Positions 9,301 to 17,341 are shown, counted from the stretch's first letter. The stretch is 64,000 nt of DNA from Sporosarcina sp. Marseille-Q4063 (GCF_018309085.1 NZ_CP070502.1:806001-870000); one strand, 5' to 3'. Notes: generated from the letters alone by a model not told the origin. Made by a program: numbers and translations.

Positions 9301-9465
9301 TTAGCAGTTGGTGCAGAAGGAAGCGGACTTATTTCCAAAGGTCTCGGCGTTACGGTTATCGGTGGATTAACGAGTTCAACATTACTCACGCTGATATTTG
9401 TACCGATTGTTTATGAGTTCTTAGGGAAGTTCCGTAAAAAGAAAGTAGAAGTAGAAACAGAGTAA
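6367..9465 (+). CDS. swrC: RND-family efflux transporter (SwrC/YerP-like)
   Basis: A proton-driven exporter of the AcrB/MMPL-related RND superfamily, 1032 residues with the usual layout. One membrane segment near residues 10-30 is followed by a large extracytoplasmic domain, a membrane block at about 345-500, a second extracytoplasmic domain, and a C-terminal membrane block at about 860-1025. Charged residues typical of the proton relay lie in the motif around GAMTVAIGRVIDDSIVVVEN. B. subtilis SwrC exports surfactin and amphipathic compounds, so that is the best functional guess. ATG 6367 has the GGGGG ribosome site; ATG 6355 has none. No membrane-fusion partner is adjacent. Confidence 0.9.
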   Translation: MKSIVNFVMKNKLAVWILTFIITAAGLYSGSRMNLETIPDITIPIVSVTTVYPGATPEQVAKDLSEPLEKAVSGLSGVSSVSSTSYQNASSLQIEFDYGTDMEKAEGEVEDALANVTLPDGTMDPDIGRISINAFPILAISVSDDDSNLEELTKKVTDSLVPRIEAIDGVSNAAISGQQIEEISLTFDHEKMASLNLDEETVKMIVKGSDVTMPLGLFQFSDEEQSVVVDGNITTVEDLKNVLIPVMPAAIPGQDGMDSGGEQSAELPTVTLGEIAKIELVGKAESISRTNGKEAIAIQVVKSQQANTVEVANAVKEQMEQFKKENNGVAISTTMDQAEPIEDSVETMFSKALFGALFAVLIIMLFLRNFRSTIISIVSIPMSLLIAIIFLNQMDITLNMMTLGAMTVAIGRVIDDSIVVVENIYRRMNLTTEKLKGKALVREATLQMFKPITSSTLVTVAVFLPIALVGGMVGELFMPFALTIVFALLASLLVAVTIVPMLAHSLFKKQIYSNGNSRKEQKGKMAAIYEKILNWTLNHKLVTSLISVALLVGSLFLIPVIGVSFLPDEEQKMMYITYTPEPGETLSTVNEEVEKGEKYLLNLDKVETVQLSVGGENPMSPGASNGALMFVTFDSDTEEFTKVTEDTIKELEGLSTKGEWKSQDFGMGGSSNAISYYVYGKSLTDIEPVILDIENVLSRQEDLKDVKTSLARTYKEYTLVANQEMLTQFGLTTAQIGMELNPMKQREVLTKITNGNDSIDVFIDVEEKEHKTIDDLLKETVQSPFGMEVPISEFVEVKEGTSSDTVSRRNGKVFASVTATLTAKDVAKVSGDIQKDIDELSVPENVEINTAGVTEDIAEAFTQLGLAMLAAIAIVYLILVITFGGALAPFAVLFSLPFTVIGALVGLLIAGETISVSSMIGILMLIGIVVTNAIVLIDRVINMEKEGLSTREAILEAGTTRLRPILMTALATIGALIPLAVGAEGSGLISKGLGVTVIGGLTSSTLLTLIFVPIVYEFLGKFRKKKVEVETE

Positions 9466-9474
9466 AATGAAAAT

Positions 9475-9509
9475 GCGTGTCACGGTTTTTTGTCGTGACA
9501 CGCTTTTTT
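9475..9509 (+). terminator. Terminator of the RND exporter gene
   Basis: A 10-bp stem (GCGTGTCACG with CGTGACACGC) is followed by six Ts, just after the exporter stop codon. Confidence 0.95.
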
Positions 9510-9530
9510 GTGCGTAATTTTTGATAACCT

Positions 9531-9635
9531 GGCGAGCTAAAAGTCCCGACTTGCAAGCAAAACATTGGTAAGTGCAAGCAAACCTTCCCAGACTGCAAGC
9601 AAATTTAGAACAAGTGCAAGCAAACTCCGCCGACA
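9531..9635 (+). repeat. 21-bp-period intergenic array D (TGCAAGCAAA type)
   Basis: Four copies of TGCAAGCAAA start at 9552, 9573, 9594 and 9615, exactly 21 bp apart. A degenerate copy (GGCGAGCTAAA) lies in register at 9531. The other 11 bp of each unit are unrelated to one another. Read on the minus strand, the array spells a Phe-Ala-Cys heptad in an open frame, but with no credible gene signals. It follows the exporter terminator and precedes the T-box promoter. Confidence 0.9.
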
Positions 9636-9685
9636 CATTGCAATTACCATGAAAAGCACTGTTTATAATAAATCTTCAAAAACAT

Positions 9686-9714
9686 TTGACAATCTGATTT
9701 TTGTCATGTAAATT
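9686..9714 (+). promoter_or_regulatory. Probable promoter of the T-box leader
   Basis: TTGACA at 9686-9691 is separated by 17 bp from TAAATT at 9709-9714. This places the transcript start just before T-box stem I. Confidence 0.6.
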
Positions 9715-9719
9715 AATAC

Positions 9720-10033
9720 TCAATACTTAAAAGCGTTGAAGAGAAAAGTAAAATGTTCGATTTTTTAACAGAAAGCTTCGGTAGCTGAAAAGAAGCAAAA
9801 AATCTTTCATTTGAACAATGGCCTCTGAGCTCTGAGTTGAACATGCAGCGACCTGCATAAGTAGATGTCAGCGGGAGTTGGTTCCCGTTACCCAAACCAC
9901 AGTTTAGAGTTCATCAATATAGAATTCTGTACTTGTTGAGGTTGCTTACGTGAATAAGCAACGAATAAAGGTGGTAACACGAGAGATTATCTCGTCCTTT
10001 TCAATCGCAGGATTGATTTGGGCGGGATTTTTT
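9720..10033 (+). ncRNA. T-box leader, probably tRNA-Met responsive
   Basis: The T-box bulge AGGTGGTAACACG lies at 9969-9981. Stem I features are visible: an AAGTAA bulge near 9745, and AGAAAGC with GGTAGCTGAAAAGAAGC at about 9770-9796. The specifier region reads GAACAATGGCCTCTGAG. Aligned to the remembered pattern of glycine T-boxes (codon, two bases, a pyrimidine-rich tetramer, GAG), the specifier is ATG at 9818-9820, i.e. methionine. An intrinsic terminator closes the leader. Uncharged tRNA-Met should switch on the SAM hydrolase gene downstream. The T-box identity is firm; the specifier is less so. Confidence 0.9.
9989..10033 (+). terminator. T-box terminator
   Basis: ATCTCGTCC (9989-9997) pairs, with two G-U pairs, with GGGCGGGAT (10020-10028). 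An inner TCAATC/GATTGA hairpin sits within and a T-run to 10033 follows. The 5' arm overlaps the antiterminator region of the T-box. Confidence 0.85.
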
Positions 10034-10095
10034 AATTCCAAATTTTACTCCACCGGAATATTTTATAAACTAACTAACAACGAGGAGTGGTTAAA

Positions 10096-10956
10096 ATGAC
10101 AAAAGGTTTATTAGTATTTCAATCGGATTTCGGTAATAGCGACGGTGCTGTCAGCGCAATGCACGGTGTAGCAAACACTGTGCAACCTGGAATCCCGATT
10201 TTTGAAATTACGCATCAAATTCCCCAGTACAATTTATGGGAAGCATCTTATCGACTCCTTCAGACGATTAGCTATTGGCCGGAAGGAACTGTTTTTGTAT
10301 CGATTGTCGATCCCGGGGTTGGTTCGGATCGTCGTGCTGTTGTTGCCAAAACGGAGAATGGACAATATATTATAACCCCGGATAATGGTACTTTGACGCA
10401 TGTACAACAATTCATCGGAATAACTGAAGTTAGAGATATTGATGAGACCATAAACAGACTACCGAACTCAGGTGAATCTCATACATTCCATGGTCGGGAC
10501 ATTTTCGCTTATACAGGCGCTCGACTCGCTTCAGGCGTGATTAGCTTTGAGAATGTTGGACCTTCGTTCAATCCAACTGAAATTATATCTTTGCCGCTTA
10601 AAAATTCATCAATTGAAGATGAAGTTATTACGGGGAACGTCGATATTATCGATAGACCTTTCGGAAATCTTTGGACCAATATTAGCCGTAAACAATTTAA
10701 AGAAATTGCGGAACAACATGGGGATTCATTTGAAGTGACAATAACAACAGACGGACGCACAATTTACAACAACATCATGACATACGGCCGTTCGTTTGCG
10801 GATTTGCATATCGGCGAACCGCTTGTCTATGTAAACTCACTCGACAATATCGGGATTGCCATCAACCAGGGATCCTTTGCGGATGCTTACCGTATCGGAA
10901 CGGGCACGAATTGGGAGGTTGTCATTCGTAAAGCACCGCGTATTGTTTATGAATGA
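10096..10956 (+). CDS. S-adenosylmethionine hydrolase (adenosine-forming), DUF62 family
   Basis: DUF62 (SAM hydroxide adenosyltransferase) enzymes split SAM with water into adenosine and L-methionine. The N-terminal VFQSDFGNSDGAVSAMHGV, then FVSIVDPGVGSDRRAVV and YIITPDNGTLTHV are the family signatures, and the C-terminal beta-barrel domain follows at about residues 170-286. GTG 10087 is in frame, but GAGGAG at 10083-10088 fits ATG 10096. Being placed behind a T-box read as Met-specific suggests it recovers methionine from SAM when tRNA-Met is uncharged. It appears to be the only gene in the transcript. Confidence 0.9.
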   Translation: MTKGLLVFQSDFGNSDGAVSAMHGVANTVQPGIPIFEITHQIPQYNLWEASYRLLQTISYWPEGTVFVSIVDPGVGSDRRAVVAKTENGQYIITPDNGTLTHVQQFIGITEVRDIDETINRLPNSGESHTFHGRDIFAYTGARLASGVISFENVGPSFNPTEIISLPLKNSSIEDEVITGNVDIIDRPFGNLWTNISRKQFKEIAEQHGDSFEVTITTDGRTIYNNIMTYGRSFADLHIGEPLVYVNSLDNIGIAINQGSFADAYRIGTGTNWEVVIRKAPRIVYE

Positions 10957-10975
10957 AGTGAAAGTGGACTTCTAT

Positions 10976-11022
10976 CGGCGGGGTTCTTCTTTCCTAAAGA
11001 AGTACCCCCACCGGTTGTTTTT
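10976..11022 (+). terminator. Terminator of the SAM hydrolase gene
   Basis: CGGCGGGG pairs with CCCCCACCG around an inner CTTCTTT/AAAGAAG hairpin, followed by TTGTTTTT. Confidence 0.85.
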
Positions 11023-11027
11023 ACTCA

Positions 11028-11468
11028 CTAATCTAAAACTTCCACCCATAATGAATCCACATTGTTAGGTAATTTAAAAATATATTGCCCATTAATGAAT
11101 TGTGGTGTAAAGGATGTATTTGTATTGTTGATAAATCCTGCTTCAAGCAAGTTTCCACCCGAACTGAAACTTGAAGTAGTGGTTGGGTTTCCTACACCAA
11201 AGGCTTCTTTGGCAATCCATTTATTTCCTTTCTTTTCAATAAACGCTACAAAATATTCACGTTCGTTTTCATTCAAAGCATTCGCTCTGAAAATAGAAAT
11301 CTTTTGTTCGCTGTTTATTTCTACCAATTGAATGTCCTTTACATCTTTGACAAAATCTATTTCCAATTTTTTAACCGCTTCGTCTGGTGTATCACTTACA
11401 TAAGCTTTTTCCTCAGTACAGGCACCTAAAAATAAACTACATAAGATAATTAATAAATATTTTCTCAT
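11028..11468 (-). CDS. Small secreted lipoprotein, function unknown
   Basis: A 146-residue protein with a lipoprotein signal (MRKYLLIILCSLFLGAC, lipobox LGAC). It should be anchored on the outer face of the membrane. The mature part has charged, beta-rich segments and no motif I recognise. AGGAGG precedes ATG 11468. It is convergent with the SAM hydrolase gene and shows no operon partner. Confidence 0.85.
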   Translation of the reverse strand: MRKYLLIILCSLFLGACTEEKAYVSDTPDEAVKKLEIDFVKDVKDIQLVEINSEQKISIFRANALNENEREYFVAFIEKKGNKWIAKEAFGVGNPTTTSSFSSGGNLLEAGFINNTNTSFTPQFINGQYIFKLPNNVDSLWVEVLD

Positions 11469-11532
11469 ATCATTCCTCCTGTCCAGTTCATTAGTTTATT
11501 CTATAAGTATTACTAAAGAACCTCCTAAAATT

Positions 11533-11575
11533 AAAAAAGCTTTCGCAGAGGTTCAAACCTCGCGAAAGCTTTTAA
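11533..11575 (-). terminator. Terminator after the DUF1232 gene
   Basis: A long stem (AAAGCTTTCGC paired with GCGAAAGCTTT, inner GAGG/CCTC) is followed by a minus-strand T-run immediately after the stop at 11572. Confidence 0.9.
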
Positions 11576-11982
11576 ATTTCTATATTAGATGTATCCTCGA
11601 ATAATCCACTTAGTTTTTGTTTCGCTTTATTTTTAATATCATCATCAACATGCGAAACAACTTTATAAACGGCTGCTGCAATCACAGTCGCGTCATCTGC
11701 TAGACCTACTGCAGGTATGAAATCCGGTATAAGATCGACTGGAAAGATGAGATAGCTAAGCGCTCCCACAATAATCATTTTAGAAGATTTCGGAACTGCT
11801 GGATCTTTGGCTGTGTAAAACAGAAGCAAGCTATAATAGACAGTCTTTTTCCCCGCCTGTTTTCCAAATTTCTTCAATTTACTCCAAAATCGACTGTCAG
11901 AATAATGGTTGTCCATATTTTGAATAACCTTCTCGGAATCCATTGTTCTCAATACTTCCTCATAATCTTTTTTCTTCGACAT
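11572..11982 (-). CDS. DUF1232 (YkvA-type) membrane-associated protein
   Basis: A protein of about 136 residues. The DUF1232 core lies at roughly residues 45-100 (LLLFYTAKDPAVPKSSKMII, then GALSYLIFPVDLIPDFIPAVGLADDATVIAAA). Its hallmark is the PVDLIPDFIP turn. This family is widespread and of unknown function, probably membrane-associated. ATG 12003 is in frame, but GGGGAGG lies just upstream of ATG 11982. Confidence 0.88.
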   Translation of the reverse strand: MSKKKDYEEVLRTMDSEKVIQNMDNHYSDSRFWSKLKKFGKQAGKKTVYYSLLLFYTAKDPAVPKSSKMIIVGALSYLIFPVDLIPDFIPAVGLADDATVIAAAVYKVVSHVDDDIKNKAKQKLSGLFEDTSNIEI

Positions 11983-12088
11983 TACGAAACCTCCCCTATC
12001 CATAAACTCTTTAGTTAATAGTACACCGAAATGTGCATCATGTCATTCGACAGCTTTTATTCGTTGTTGATAAAAAAATGAAATTCTC

Positions 12089-12117
12089 TTGACTGCATAA
12101 GCACTCACTTATATAGT
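12089..12117 (+). promoter_or_regulatory. Probable arsRBC promoter
   Basis: TTGACT at 12089-12094 and TATAGT at 12112-12117 are 17 bp apart. The ArsR-type palindrome overlaps the spacer. Confidence 0.7.
12097..12112. promoter_or_regulatory. ArsR-type operator
   Basis: The palindrome ATAAG-N6-CTTAT lies within the promoter spacer just ahead of arsR. Arsenite-free ArsR would block polymerase here. Seen in sequence; binding is inferred. Confidence 0.65.
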
Positions 12118-12164
12118 TATCAATGGAATGCACACAAGTCAAATCATCATATAAGGAGTTACTT

Positions 12165-12485
12165 ATGAATCATTCAGAACTCGAAAGTTATTTAAAGGCA
12201 ATCGGTGAAGGAACCCGTTTGAAGATTTTAAAGTTTATTATCGACGGTCCGCTCTGTATTTGCGATCTTACTGCAACGCTCGACATGTCGCAGCCCGCTG
12301 TCAGTCAGCATATGCGCAGGCTGAAAGAGGTAAATATCGTATTGGATGAAAGACGAGGCAGATGGACATATTGGTCGTTGAATGCGAAACATCCGCAATA
12401 TCCGATTTTATTGCATCTCCTCAGTCTTCTCCCAACATTGGATTTACTCAAGCAAATTTGCACCAATGAAACGGAGGAGCACTAA
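12165..12485 (+). CDS. arsR: Arsenic-responsive ArsR repressor
   Basis: A winged-helix ArsR/SmtB regulator of 106 residues from ATG 12165, chosen because AAGGAG at 12153-12158 is well spaced; ATG 12123 lies in the promoter leader. The metal-sensing motif LCICDLT sits in the alpha-3 helix ahead of the recognition helix ([14 protein letters not shown]). A Cys-x-Cys pair there is the classic arsenite site. The stop codon overlaps the arsB start (TAATG), so it co-transcribes with arsB and arsC. It likely represses its own operon until arsenite or antimonite binds. Confidence 0.92.
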   Translation: MNHSELESYLKAIGEGTRLKILKFIIDGPLCICDLTATLDMSQPAVSQHMRRLKEVNIVLDERRGRWTYWSLNAKHPQYPILLHLLSLLPTLDLLKQICTNETEEH

Positions 12486-13780
12486 TGTCAGTTATTTTTG
12501 CTGCACTGATCTTTATTATTACATTAATCTTTGTGATTTGGCAGCCCCGAGGATTGTCGATAGGCTGGTCCGCGATTGCCGGTGCCTCTATCGCACTACT
12601 TGTAGGCGTTGTTAGCCTTAAAGATGTTTGGGATGTTACGGGAATCGTCTGGAACGCGACATTGACATTCGTCGCACTCATCATTATTTCACTTATTCTT
12701 GATGAAATCGGATTTTTCGAATGGGCAGCGCTCCATATGGCGCGTTTCGCAAAAGGTAGCGGGTTAAGGATGTTTTTCTTGGTCACACTGTTAGGTGCTG
12801 TTGTTTCGGCTTTATTCGCGAATGATGGTGCCGCGTTGATTCTTACGCCAATTGTGCTCGCAATGGTCCGGGCACTTGATTTCAAAGATAAAATGGTATT
12901 GCCTTTCATAATGGCTTCGGGTTTTATCGCTGATACTACTTCATTACCATTTGTCATCAGTAACCTTGTGAATATCGTATCCGCGGATTTCTTTGGAATC
13001 GGATTTACCGAATATGCAGTTCGTATGTTTGTACCAAACTTATTTAGCCTTGCCGCAAGTATGCTCGTTTTGTATTTATATTTCGGTAAATCAATACCCA
13101 AGCATTTCGATGAAAAGCTCTTGAAAAATCCGGCAGATGCATTGAAAGATGTGAAGCTATTCAAGATTTCATGGTATGTTCTTGGGGTTTTACTTATTGG
13201 TTACTTCTTAAGCGAATCGATAGAAATACCTGTTTCAGTCATCGCGGGAGCGGTTGCAATCATCTTTCTATTAATTGCACGAAGAAGCCCTGCTGTCCAA
13301 GCTGTAACTGTACTAAAAGGTGCACCGTGGGCGATTGTTTTCTTTTCAATCGGTATGTACGTAGTTGTCTATGGTCTTCGAAATGCGGGGTTGACTTCCC
13401 TTCTTACGAGTTTAATCGAATGGACAGCTAGTCACGGCTTATACGCTGCAACAATCGGTATGGGCTTTATCGCTGCAATCTTGTCGTCATTTATGAACAA
13501 TATGCCGACGGTTATGATCGATGCGCTTGCAATTAGCGATGCGAATGTACCTGAACATGTTCGAGAACTGCTTATTTACGCCAATGTTATCGGTTCGGAT
13601 CTCGGACCGAAAATGACGCCAATCGGTTCCCTTGCAACGCTTCTATGGCTCCATGTATTGAACACAAAAGGCGTCAAGATTTCATGGGGGTACTATTTCA
13701 AAGTCGGGATCGTCTTAACGATACCAACATTGTTCATCACACTTACAGGTCTATATTTATGGTTACAATTTCTGAATTAA
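12485..13780 (+). CDS. arsB: Arsenite efflux permease ArsB
   Basis: A 431-residue, 11-12-helix membrane carrier of the ArsB/NhaD ion-transporter superfamily that expels arsenite or antimonite using the membrane potential. Landmarks are [24 protein letters not shown] text in the first half and [17 protein letters not shown] in the second, the two conserved re-entrant Asn motifs of the family. It shares one nucleotide with the arsR stop and is followed 15 nt later by arsC. Confidence 0.92.
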   Translation: MSVIFAALIFIITLIFVIWQPRGLSIGWSAIAGASIALLVGVVSLKDVWDVTGIVWNATLTFVALIIISLILDEIGFFEWAALHMARFAKGSGLRMFFLVTLLGAVVSALFANDGAALILTPIVLAMVRALDFKDKMVLPFIMASGFIADTTSLPFVISNLVNIVSADFFGIGFTEYAVRMFVPNLFSLAASMLVLYLYFGKSIPKHFDEKLLKNPADALKDVKLFKISWYVLGVLLIGYFLSESIEIPVSVIAGAVAIIFLLIARRSPAVQAVTVLKGAPWAIVFFSIGMYVVVYGLRNAGLTSLLTSLIEWTASHGLYAATIGMGFIAAILSSFMNNMPTVMIDALAISDANVPEHVRELLIYANVIGSDLGPKMTPIGSLATLLWLHVLNTKGVKISWGYYFKVGIVLTIPTLFITLTGLYLWLQFLN

Positions 13781-13795
13781 GAAAGGAAGAATACA

Positions 13796-14215
13796 ATGAA
13801 TAAAAAAACACTCTATTTCTTATGCACTGGAAATTCATGTCGTAGTCAAATGGCAGAAGGGTTCGGCAAACAGATTTTAGGCGAAACATTCCATGTCTAT
13901 TCGGCTGGAATCGAAGCACACGGTCTTAATCCGAAAGCTGTTAAAGCAATGAATGAGGTAGGCGTCGACATTAGTGGACAAACTTCGGATTTGATTGATC
14001 AAGAAATTCTAAATAAAGCAGATTATATAATTACACTTTGCGGCGACGCAGATAATAACTGTCCGGTAACACCAGCGCATATCACCCGCTGGCATTGGGG
14101 CTTCGACGATCCGGCTCGTGCAGTCGGCACTGAAGATGAAAAATGGGCAGTGTTCCAAAGAGTGCGCAATGAAATTGAAAAGCGTATTCAAGATTTTGCA
14201 ACTACAGGCAAATAA
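13796..14215 (+). CDS. arsC: Thioredoxin-coupled arsenate reductase ArsC
   Basis: A low-molecular-weight-phosphatase-fold arsenate reductase of 139 residues. The P-loop CTGNSCRS begins at Cys10, and the redox pair Cys82 and Cys89 lies in LCGDADNNC. All three catalytic cysteines sit at the same positions as in the B. subtilis enzyme. It reduces arsenate to arsenite, which ArsB then exports. GAAAGGAAG precedes ATG 13796. Confidence 0.95.
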   Translation: MNKKTLYFLCTGNSCRSQMAEGFGKQILGETFHVYSAGIEAHGLNPKAVKAMNEVGVDISGQTSDLIDQEILNKADYIITLCGDADNNCPVTPAHITRWHWGFDDPARAVGTEDEKWAVFQRVRNEIEKRIQDFATTGK

Positions 14216-14260
14216 AAAATGGAAGAATCCTACTACAACAAAGGATTCTTCCATTTTTTT
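14214..14260. terminator. Bidirectional terminator between arsC and the dehydratase gene
   Basis: A 14-bp stem (AAATGGAAGAATCC with its complement) has A- and T-runs on both sides and lies between convergent genes. Confidence 0.92.
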
Positions 14261-15212
14261 ATTTCAGTGATAAAAACTCATCCATCTGCAGCAAATCAAC
14301 ATTCCCACCAGATAAAACGGCAACAATATGTTTCCCTTCAACATTCAATTTACACGAAAGAATCGCTGCGATTGTTACCGCACTGGACGGTTCAATGACT
14401 TGTTTTGTGCGTTCTACTATAAAATGAAATGCATCTCTTATTTCTTCTTCTGAAACAAGTACAAGATCATCCAAATATTCCTTTACGATAGGAAACGTCA
14501 AATCCCCTGGCTGAGACGTACGAAGGCCGTCTGCAATAGTTGACGTCGCCGGAATCGCTGTGATCTCGCCTGTTTGTAAAGACAAAAATGTATCATTTGC
14601 TGTGGCCGGTTCCACCCCGATGACTTTTATCTCAGGATTAAGTTGCTTCACCGCCGTTAAAATGCCGCTTATCAATCCCCCGCCACCAACTGGTACTACG
14701 ATAATTTCAGCATTTGGAACTTGTTCTAGTATTTCCAATCCCAACGTTCCCTGTCCAGCAATTATATACGGATCATCATACGGCGGAATAAAGACGCCAT
14801 TATTTTGTTCCGCAATTTCCATCGCTTTTGGAATCCGTTCTGCAGAAGTCGTCCCGCATTTCACGATTTTTCCATTGTATGCCTCAATCGCCGCGATTTT
14901 CACCGCATTTGCATCTTCGGGAACGACGATGGTCACAGGAACTCCCAATCTATTTGCCATATAAGCAACTGCCTGCCCGTGATTTCCGGAAGACGCTGCG
15001 GTTATATAGTTCGCTCCTTCTTTCACAGCTTGCTGAACCTTATTAGCAGCCCCTCGTATTTTAAATGAACCTGTCTTTTGCAAATGCTCCGCTTTCAAAA
15101 AGACGCGATTTCCGCAAAGGTCATCTAATTGTGCCGAAGTCAGGATCGGCGTGTAATGCACAAAGTCTTTATTTCCAAGCTGGGCTTTCTTTACATCTTC
15201 CAATGTAACCAA
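14259..15212 (-). CDS. Threonine/serine dehydratase (PLP-dependent)
   Basis: A fold-type II PLP enzyme of 317 residues. The PLP lysine lies in KTGSFKIRGA (about residue 51), the substrate-binding loop is SSGNHGQ, and the glycine-rich phosphate loop is VGGGGL. It lacks the C-terminal ACT-like regulatory domain of biosynthetic IlvA. The length fits catabolic TdcB-type threonine ammonia-lyases or serine racemase-like enzymes that turn Thr into 2-oxobutyrate. The start is TTG 15212 after a GGGGGG tract. It stands alone. Confidence 0.9.
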   Translation of the reverse strand: MVTLEDVKKAQLGNKDFVHYTPILTSAQLDDLCGNRVFLKAEHLQKTGSFKIRGAANKVQQAVKEGANYITAASSGNHGQAVAYMANRLGVPVTIVVPEDANAVKIAAIEAYNGKIVKCGTTSAERIPKAMEIAEQNNGVFIPPYDDPYIIAGQGTLGLEILEQVPNAEIIVVPVGGGGLISGILTAVKQLNPEIKVIGVEPATANDTFLSLQTGEITAIPATSTIADGLRTSQPGDLTFPIVKEYLDDLVLVSEEEIRDAFHFIVERTKQVIEPSSAVTIAAILSCKLNVEGKHIVAVLSGGNVDLLQMDEFLSLK

Positions 15213-15299
15213 ATAAGGTCCCCCCGTTCCCTCTTAAGTTCTTATTTATTCAGTTCAACATATAATTCTTTATAACTCATGAATGAAAGGATGTTCTTT

Positions 15300-15911
15300 T
15301 TGAAGTTTCCCGTTCGAATTGTTACTAAAAAAATTCCTCACAACTCACCAAACGTAAACATCTATTTTCCCGCTGTCGCTAATTTAAATAACCCTGATGC
15401 CCAAGCAAAAATCAATCATGCAATCATGACTTTGTTGAATGAAATCCTCATTGAGCAAAGTTACTATAAACCTGAACTAGTTGAAATGGTAGCTTACTAT
15501 GAAATCAAAAACAATCAACGCGGCATACTAAGTCTAAACCTGATTGTTTATTCCTTTACTGGCGGCGCGCATGGCATGACAATTATTAAATCGCTGACAT
15601 TCGACACCGCCTCAGGAAAACAATATTCGTTAAAAGAATTGTTTAAAGAAGGCAGTGACTACGTAAAACAGTTATCTGCGATTATTCAAGTAGATATCGA
15701 GAAATGGAATATTCAATTGCTCGACGAATTCAAAGCCATTCGTCCAGACCAAGATTTCTATATTGCCGATACATCCTTGGTTGTTTATTTCCAACTCTAT
15801 GAAATCACACCTTATTACTGGGGTTTTCCATATTTCCCGATACCTATTTTAGATGTAGCGGATATTATAATGCCAAATAGTCCGCTAGATACAATGATGG
15901 CATTCACCTGA
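15300..15911 (+). CDS. DUF3298/RsiV-like domain protein
   Basis: A protein of about 203 residues resembling the extracellular DUF4163-DUF3298 part of RsiV-type proteins. Hallmarks are FTGGAHGMTIIKSLTFDTASG (about residues 88-108), then YSLKELFKEGSDYVKQL and a C-terminal FQLYEITPYYWGFPYFPIPI. No signal peptide or membrane anchor is visible, unlike true anti-sigma RsiV. ATG 15279 also opens the frame but has no ribosome site, while AAAGGA at 15287-15292 favours TTG 15300. No sigma factor gene is nearby. Function unknown. Confidence 0.78.
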   Translation: MKFPVRIVTKKIPHNSPNVNIYFPAVANLNNPDAQAKINHAIMTLLNEILIEQSYYKPELVEMVAYYEIKNNQRGILSLNLIVYSFTGGAHGMTIIKSLTFDTASGKQYSLKELFKEGSDYVKQLSAIIQVDIEKWNIQLLDEFKAIRPDQDFYIADTSLVVYFQLYEITPYYWGFPYFPIPILDVADIIMPNSPLDTMMAFT

Positions 15912-15929
15912 TTTGATCGAAATCGTTAC

Positions 15930-16649
15930 TTACTTTTTCACCAAATGACTATCGATTTCAGCCAAAACTTCACCAATTTTTTTATCATTTATAACAACAT
16001 CCGCCAAATCGTCGAAATGTGTCGGATCCATATTGACGATTAAAAGTTTTGCACCATTATCTTTTGCGATTAACGGAAATTGATTGGCAGGTGTAACCGT
16101 CAATGAAGATCCCAGCACAATAAAGAGATCTGCCTTTTCACTTTCCTGAACAGCTCTCATAAATGGTTCTTCTGGAAGCCCTTCGCCAAATAACACAATA
16201 GAAGGACGTAATTTTCCTCCACATTCGCAATAAAAGCTTTCGGACTCGTACATTTCATTTCCATACTCTTTTTTACATGTCTCACAATGCACTTTTTGCA
16301 ATGTCCCGTGAAGTTCCATTACGTTCTCAGACCCTGCTTCCGAATGAAAACCATCCACATTTTGCGTAATGATACTTTTGATTAACCCATCTTTTTCCCA
16401 TTTTGCTAAAATATCATGCCCATTATGCGGCTTGCAATCTTTCACACCGAGTACGCGTTCACGATAAAATTGGAAGAACTTTTCCACGTCGCGATTCAAA
16501 GCTTCCGTACTTGCAATTAGTGCCGGATCTTCTTTCTCCCAAAGTCCTGTATTGGCGGAACGAAAGTCTGGCAGCCCACTTTCGGTGGACATGCCCGCAC
16601 CTGTATACACAACAATATAATTTGACTTCTCTAATAAATCGACTAACAA
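15930..16649 (-). CDS. cobB: NAD-dependent protein deacylase (sirtuin, CobB type)
   Basis: A 239-residue Sir2 family enzyme. It has the NAD loop GAGMSTESGLPDFR (about residues 17-30), TQNVDGFH (about 94-101), catalytic histidine in ELHG, a zinc ribbon made of CETCKKEY and CECGG, and the GSSLTVTP motif. It removes acyl groups from lysines using NAD. The start is TTG 16649, supported by AGGGGG upstream. Confidence 0.92.
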   Translation of the reverse strand: MLVDLLEKSNYIVVYTGAGMSTESGLPDFRSANTGLWEKEDPALIASTEALNRDVEKFFQFYRERVLGVKDCKPHNGHDILAKWEKDGLIKSIITQNVDGFHSEAGSENVMELHGTLQKVHCETCKKEYGNEMYESESFYCECGGKLRPSIVLFGEGLPEEPFMRAVQESEKADLFIVLGSSLTVTPANQFPLIAKDNGAKLLIVNMDPTHFDDLADVVINDKKIGEVLAEIDSHLVKK

Positions 16650-16666
16650 TCGAATCCCCCTAACAT

Positions 16667-17341
16667 TTATTTCACTTGAATTATAAGTGATTCATCATTA
16701 TTTCTTGGCGAATTAACAGAGGATGATACTGGGTAAGCATCCATTTTCCCCTCATCAAACGGAACAAGTAAATTGCCCAGGAAATCCAAATCTTCTAAAT
16801 TCGGAGACAACCATGCTGCTTCATCCTCAGGTCTAAGAATGACAGGCATCCTATTATGGACCGGCTTCACAAGCTCATTAGGCTGCGTCGTAATGACTGT
16901 GCATGTATGAATCGTCTTGCCTTCTGGCGATTTCCATGATTCCCATAAGCCTGCCAATGCAAAAATTCCATTTGATTTTAATTTAAAACGCATCGGAACT
17001 TTTCCATTTTCTGTATTTTCCCACTCGTAAAAAGAGTCAGCTGGAATAATGCATCTTTTCCTTTTAAATGCATTTTTATAACTTGGCCTCTCTGAAACAG
17101 TTTCTGCTCTTGCATTAATCATTTTATAGCCAATCTTTTCATCTTTTGCCCATGGCGGGATTAAACCCCACCGCAAATGGCCGAGCCTATTTTTTTCACC
17201 ATCATTTACGATGGCGACCACTTGTTGCGAAGGTGCTATATTGTAACTCGGAACATAATCATTTTCCTCGAACGCCGCCTCGATATCAAATCGTTCGACA
17301 ATATCATAATACGGGGCGAATAAAGTAAATCGACCGCACAT
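16667..17341 (-). CDS. SRAP-domain abasic-site protein (YedK/HMCES family)
   Basis: SRAP proteins cross-link covalently to abasic sites in single-stranded DNA through the amino-terminal Cys2. The sequence begins MCGRFTL, so Cys2 is exposed after methionine removal. ATG 17341 is therefore the functional start even though the frame opens at 17350, and GAGGTGG lies upstream. Other conserved elements are PSYNIAPSQ, WGLIPPWAKD, INARAET, CIIPADSFYEW and HNRMPVIL. It is 224 residues. It lies 17 nt upstream of the sirtuin gene, so the two may be co-transcribed. Confidence 0.92.
   Translation of the reverse strand: MCGRFTLFAPYYDIVERFDIEAAFEENDYVPSYNIAPSQQVVAIVNDGEKNRLGHLRWGLIPPWAKDEKIGYKMINARAETVSERPSYKNAFKRKRCIIPADSFYEWENTENGKVPMRFKLKSNGIFALAGLWESWKSPEGKTIHTCTVITTQPNELVKPVHNRMPVILRPEDEAAWLSPNLEDLDFLGNLLVPFDEGKMDAYPVSSSVNSPRNNDESLIIQVK

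Noticed and set aside
9531..9635. CRISPR-like array
   Set aside because: Units are only 21 bp with a 10-bp constant part. There are no palindromic repeats, no leader and no cas genes.
9421..9636. Minus-strand open frame with Phe-Ala-Cys heptad repeats
   Set aside because: The heptad arises because the DNA repeat period (21 bp) is a multiple of three. There is no ribosome site, it runs through the exporter terminator, and the variable residues look random.
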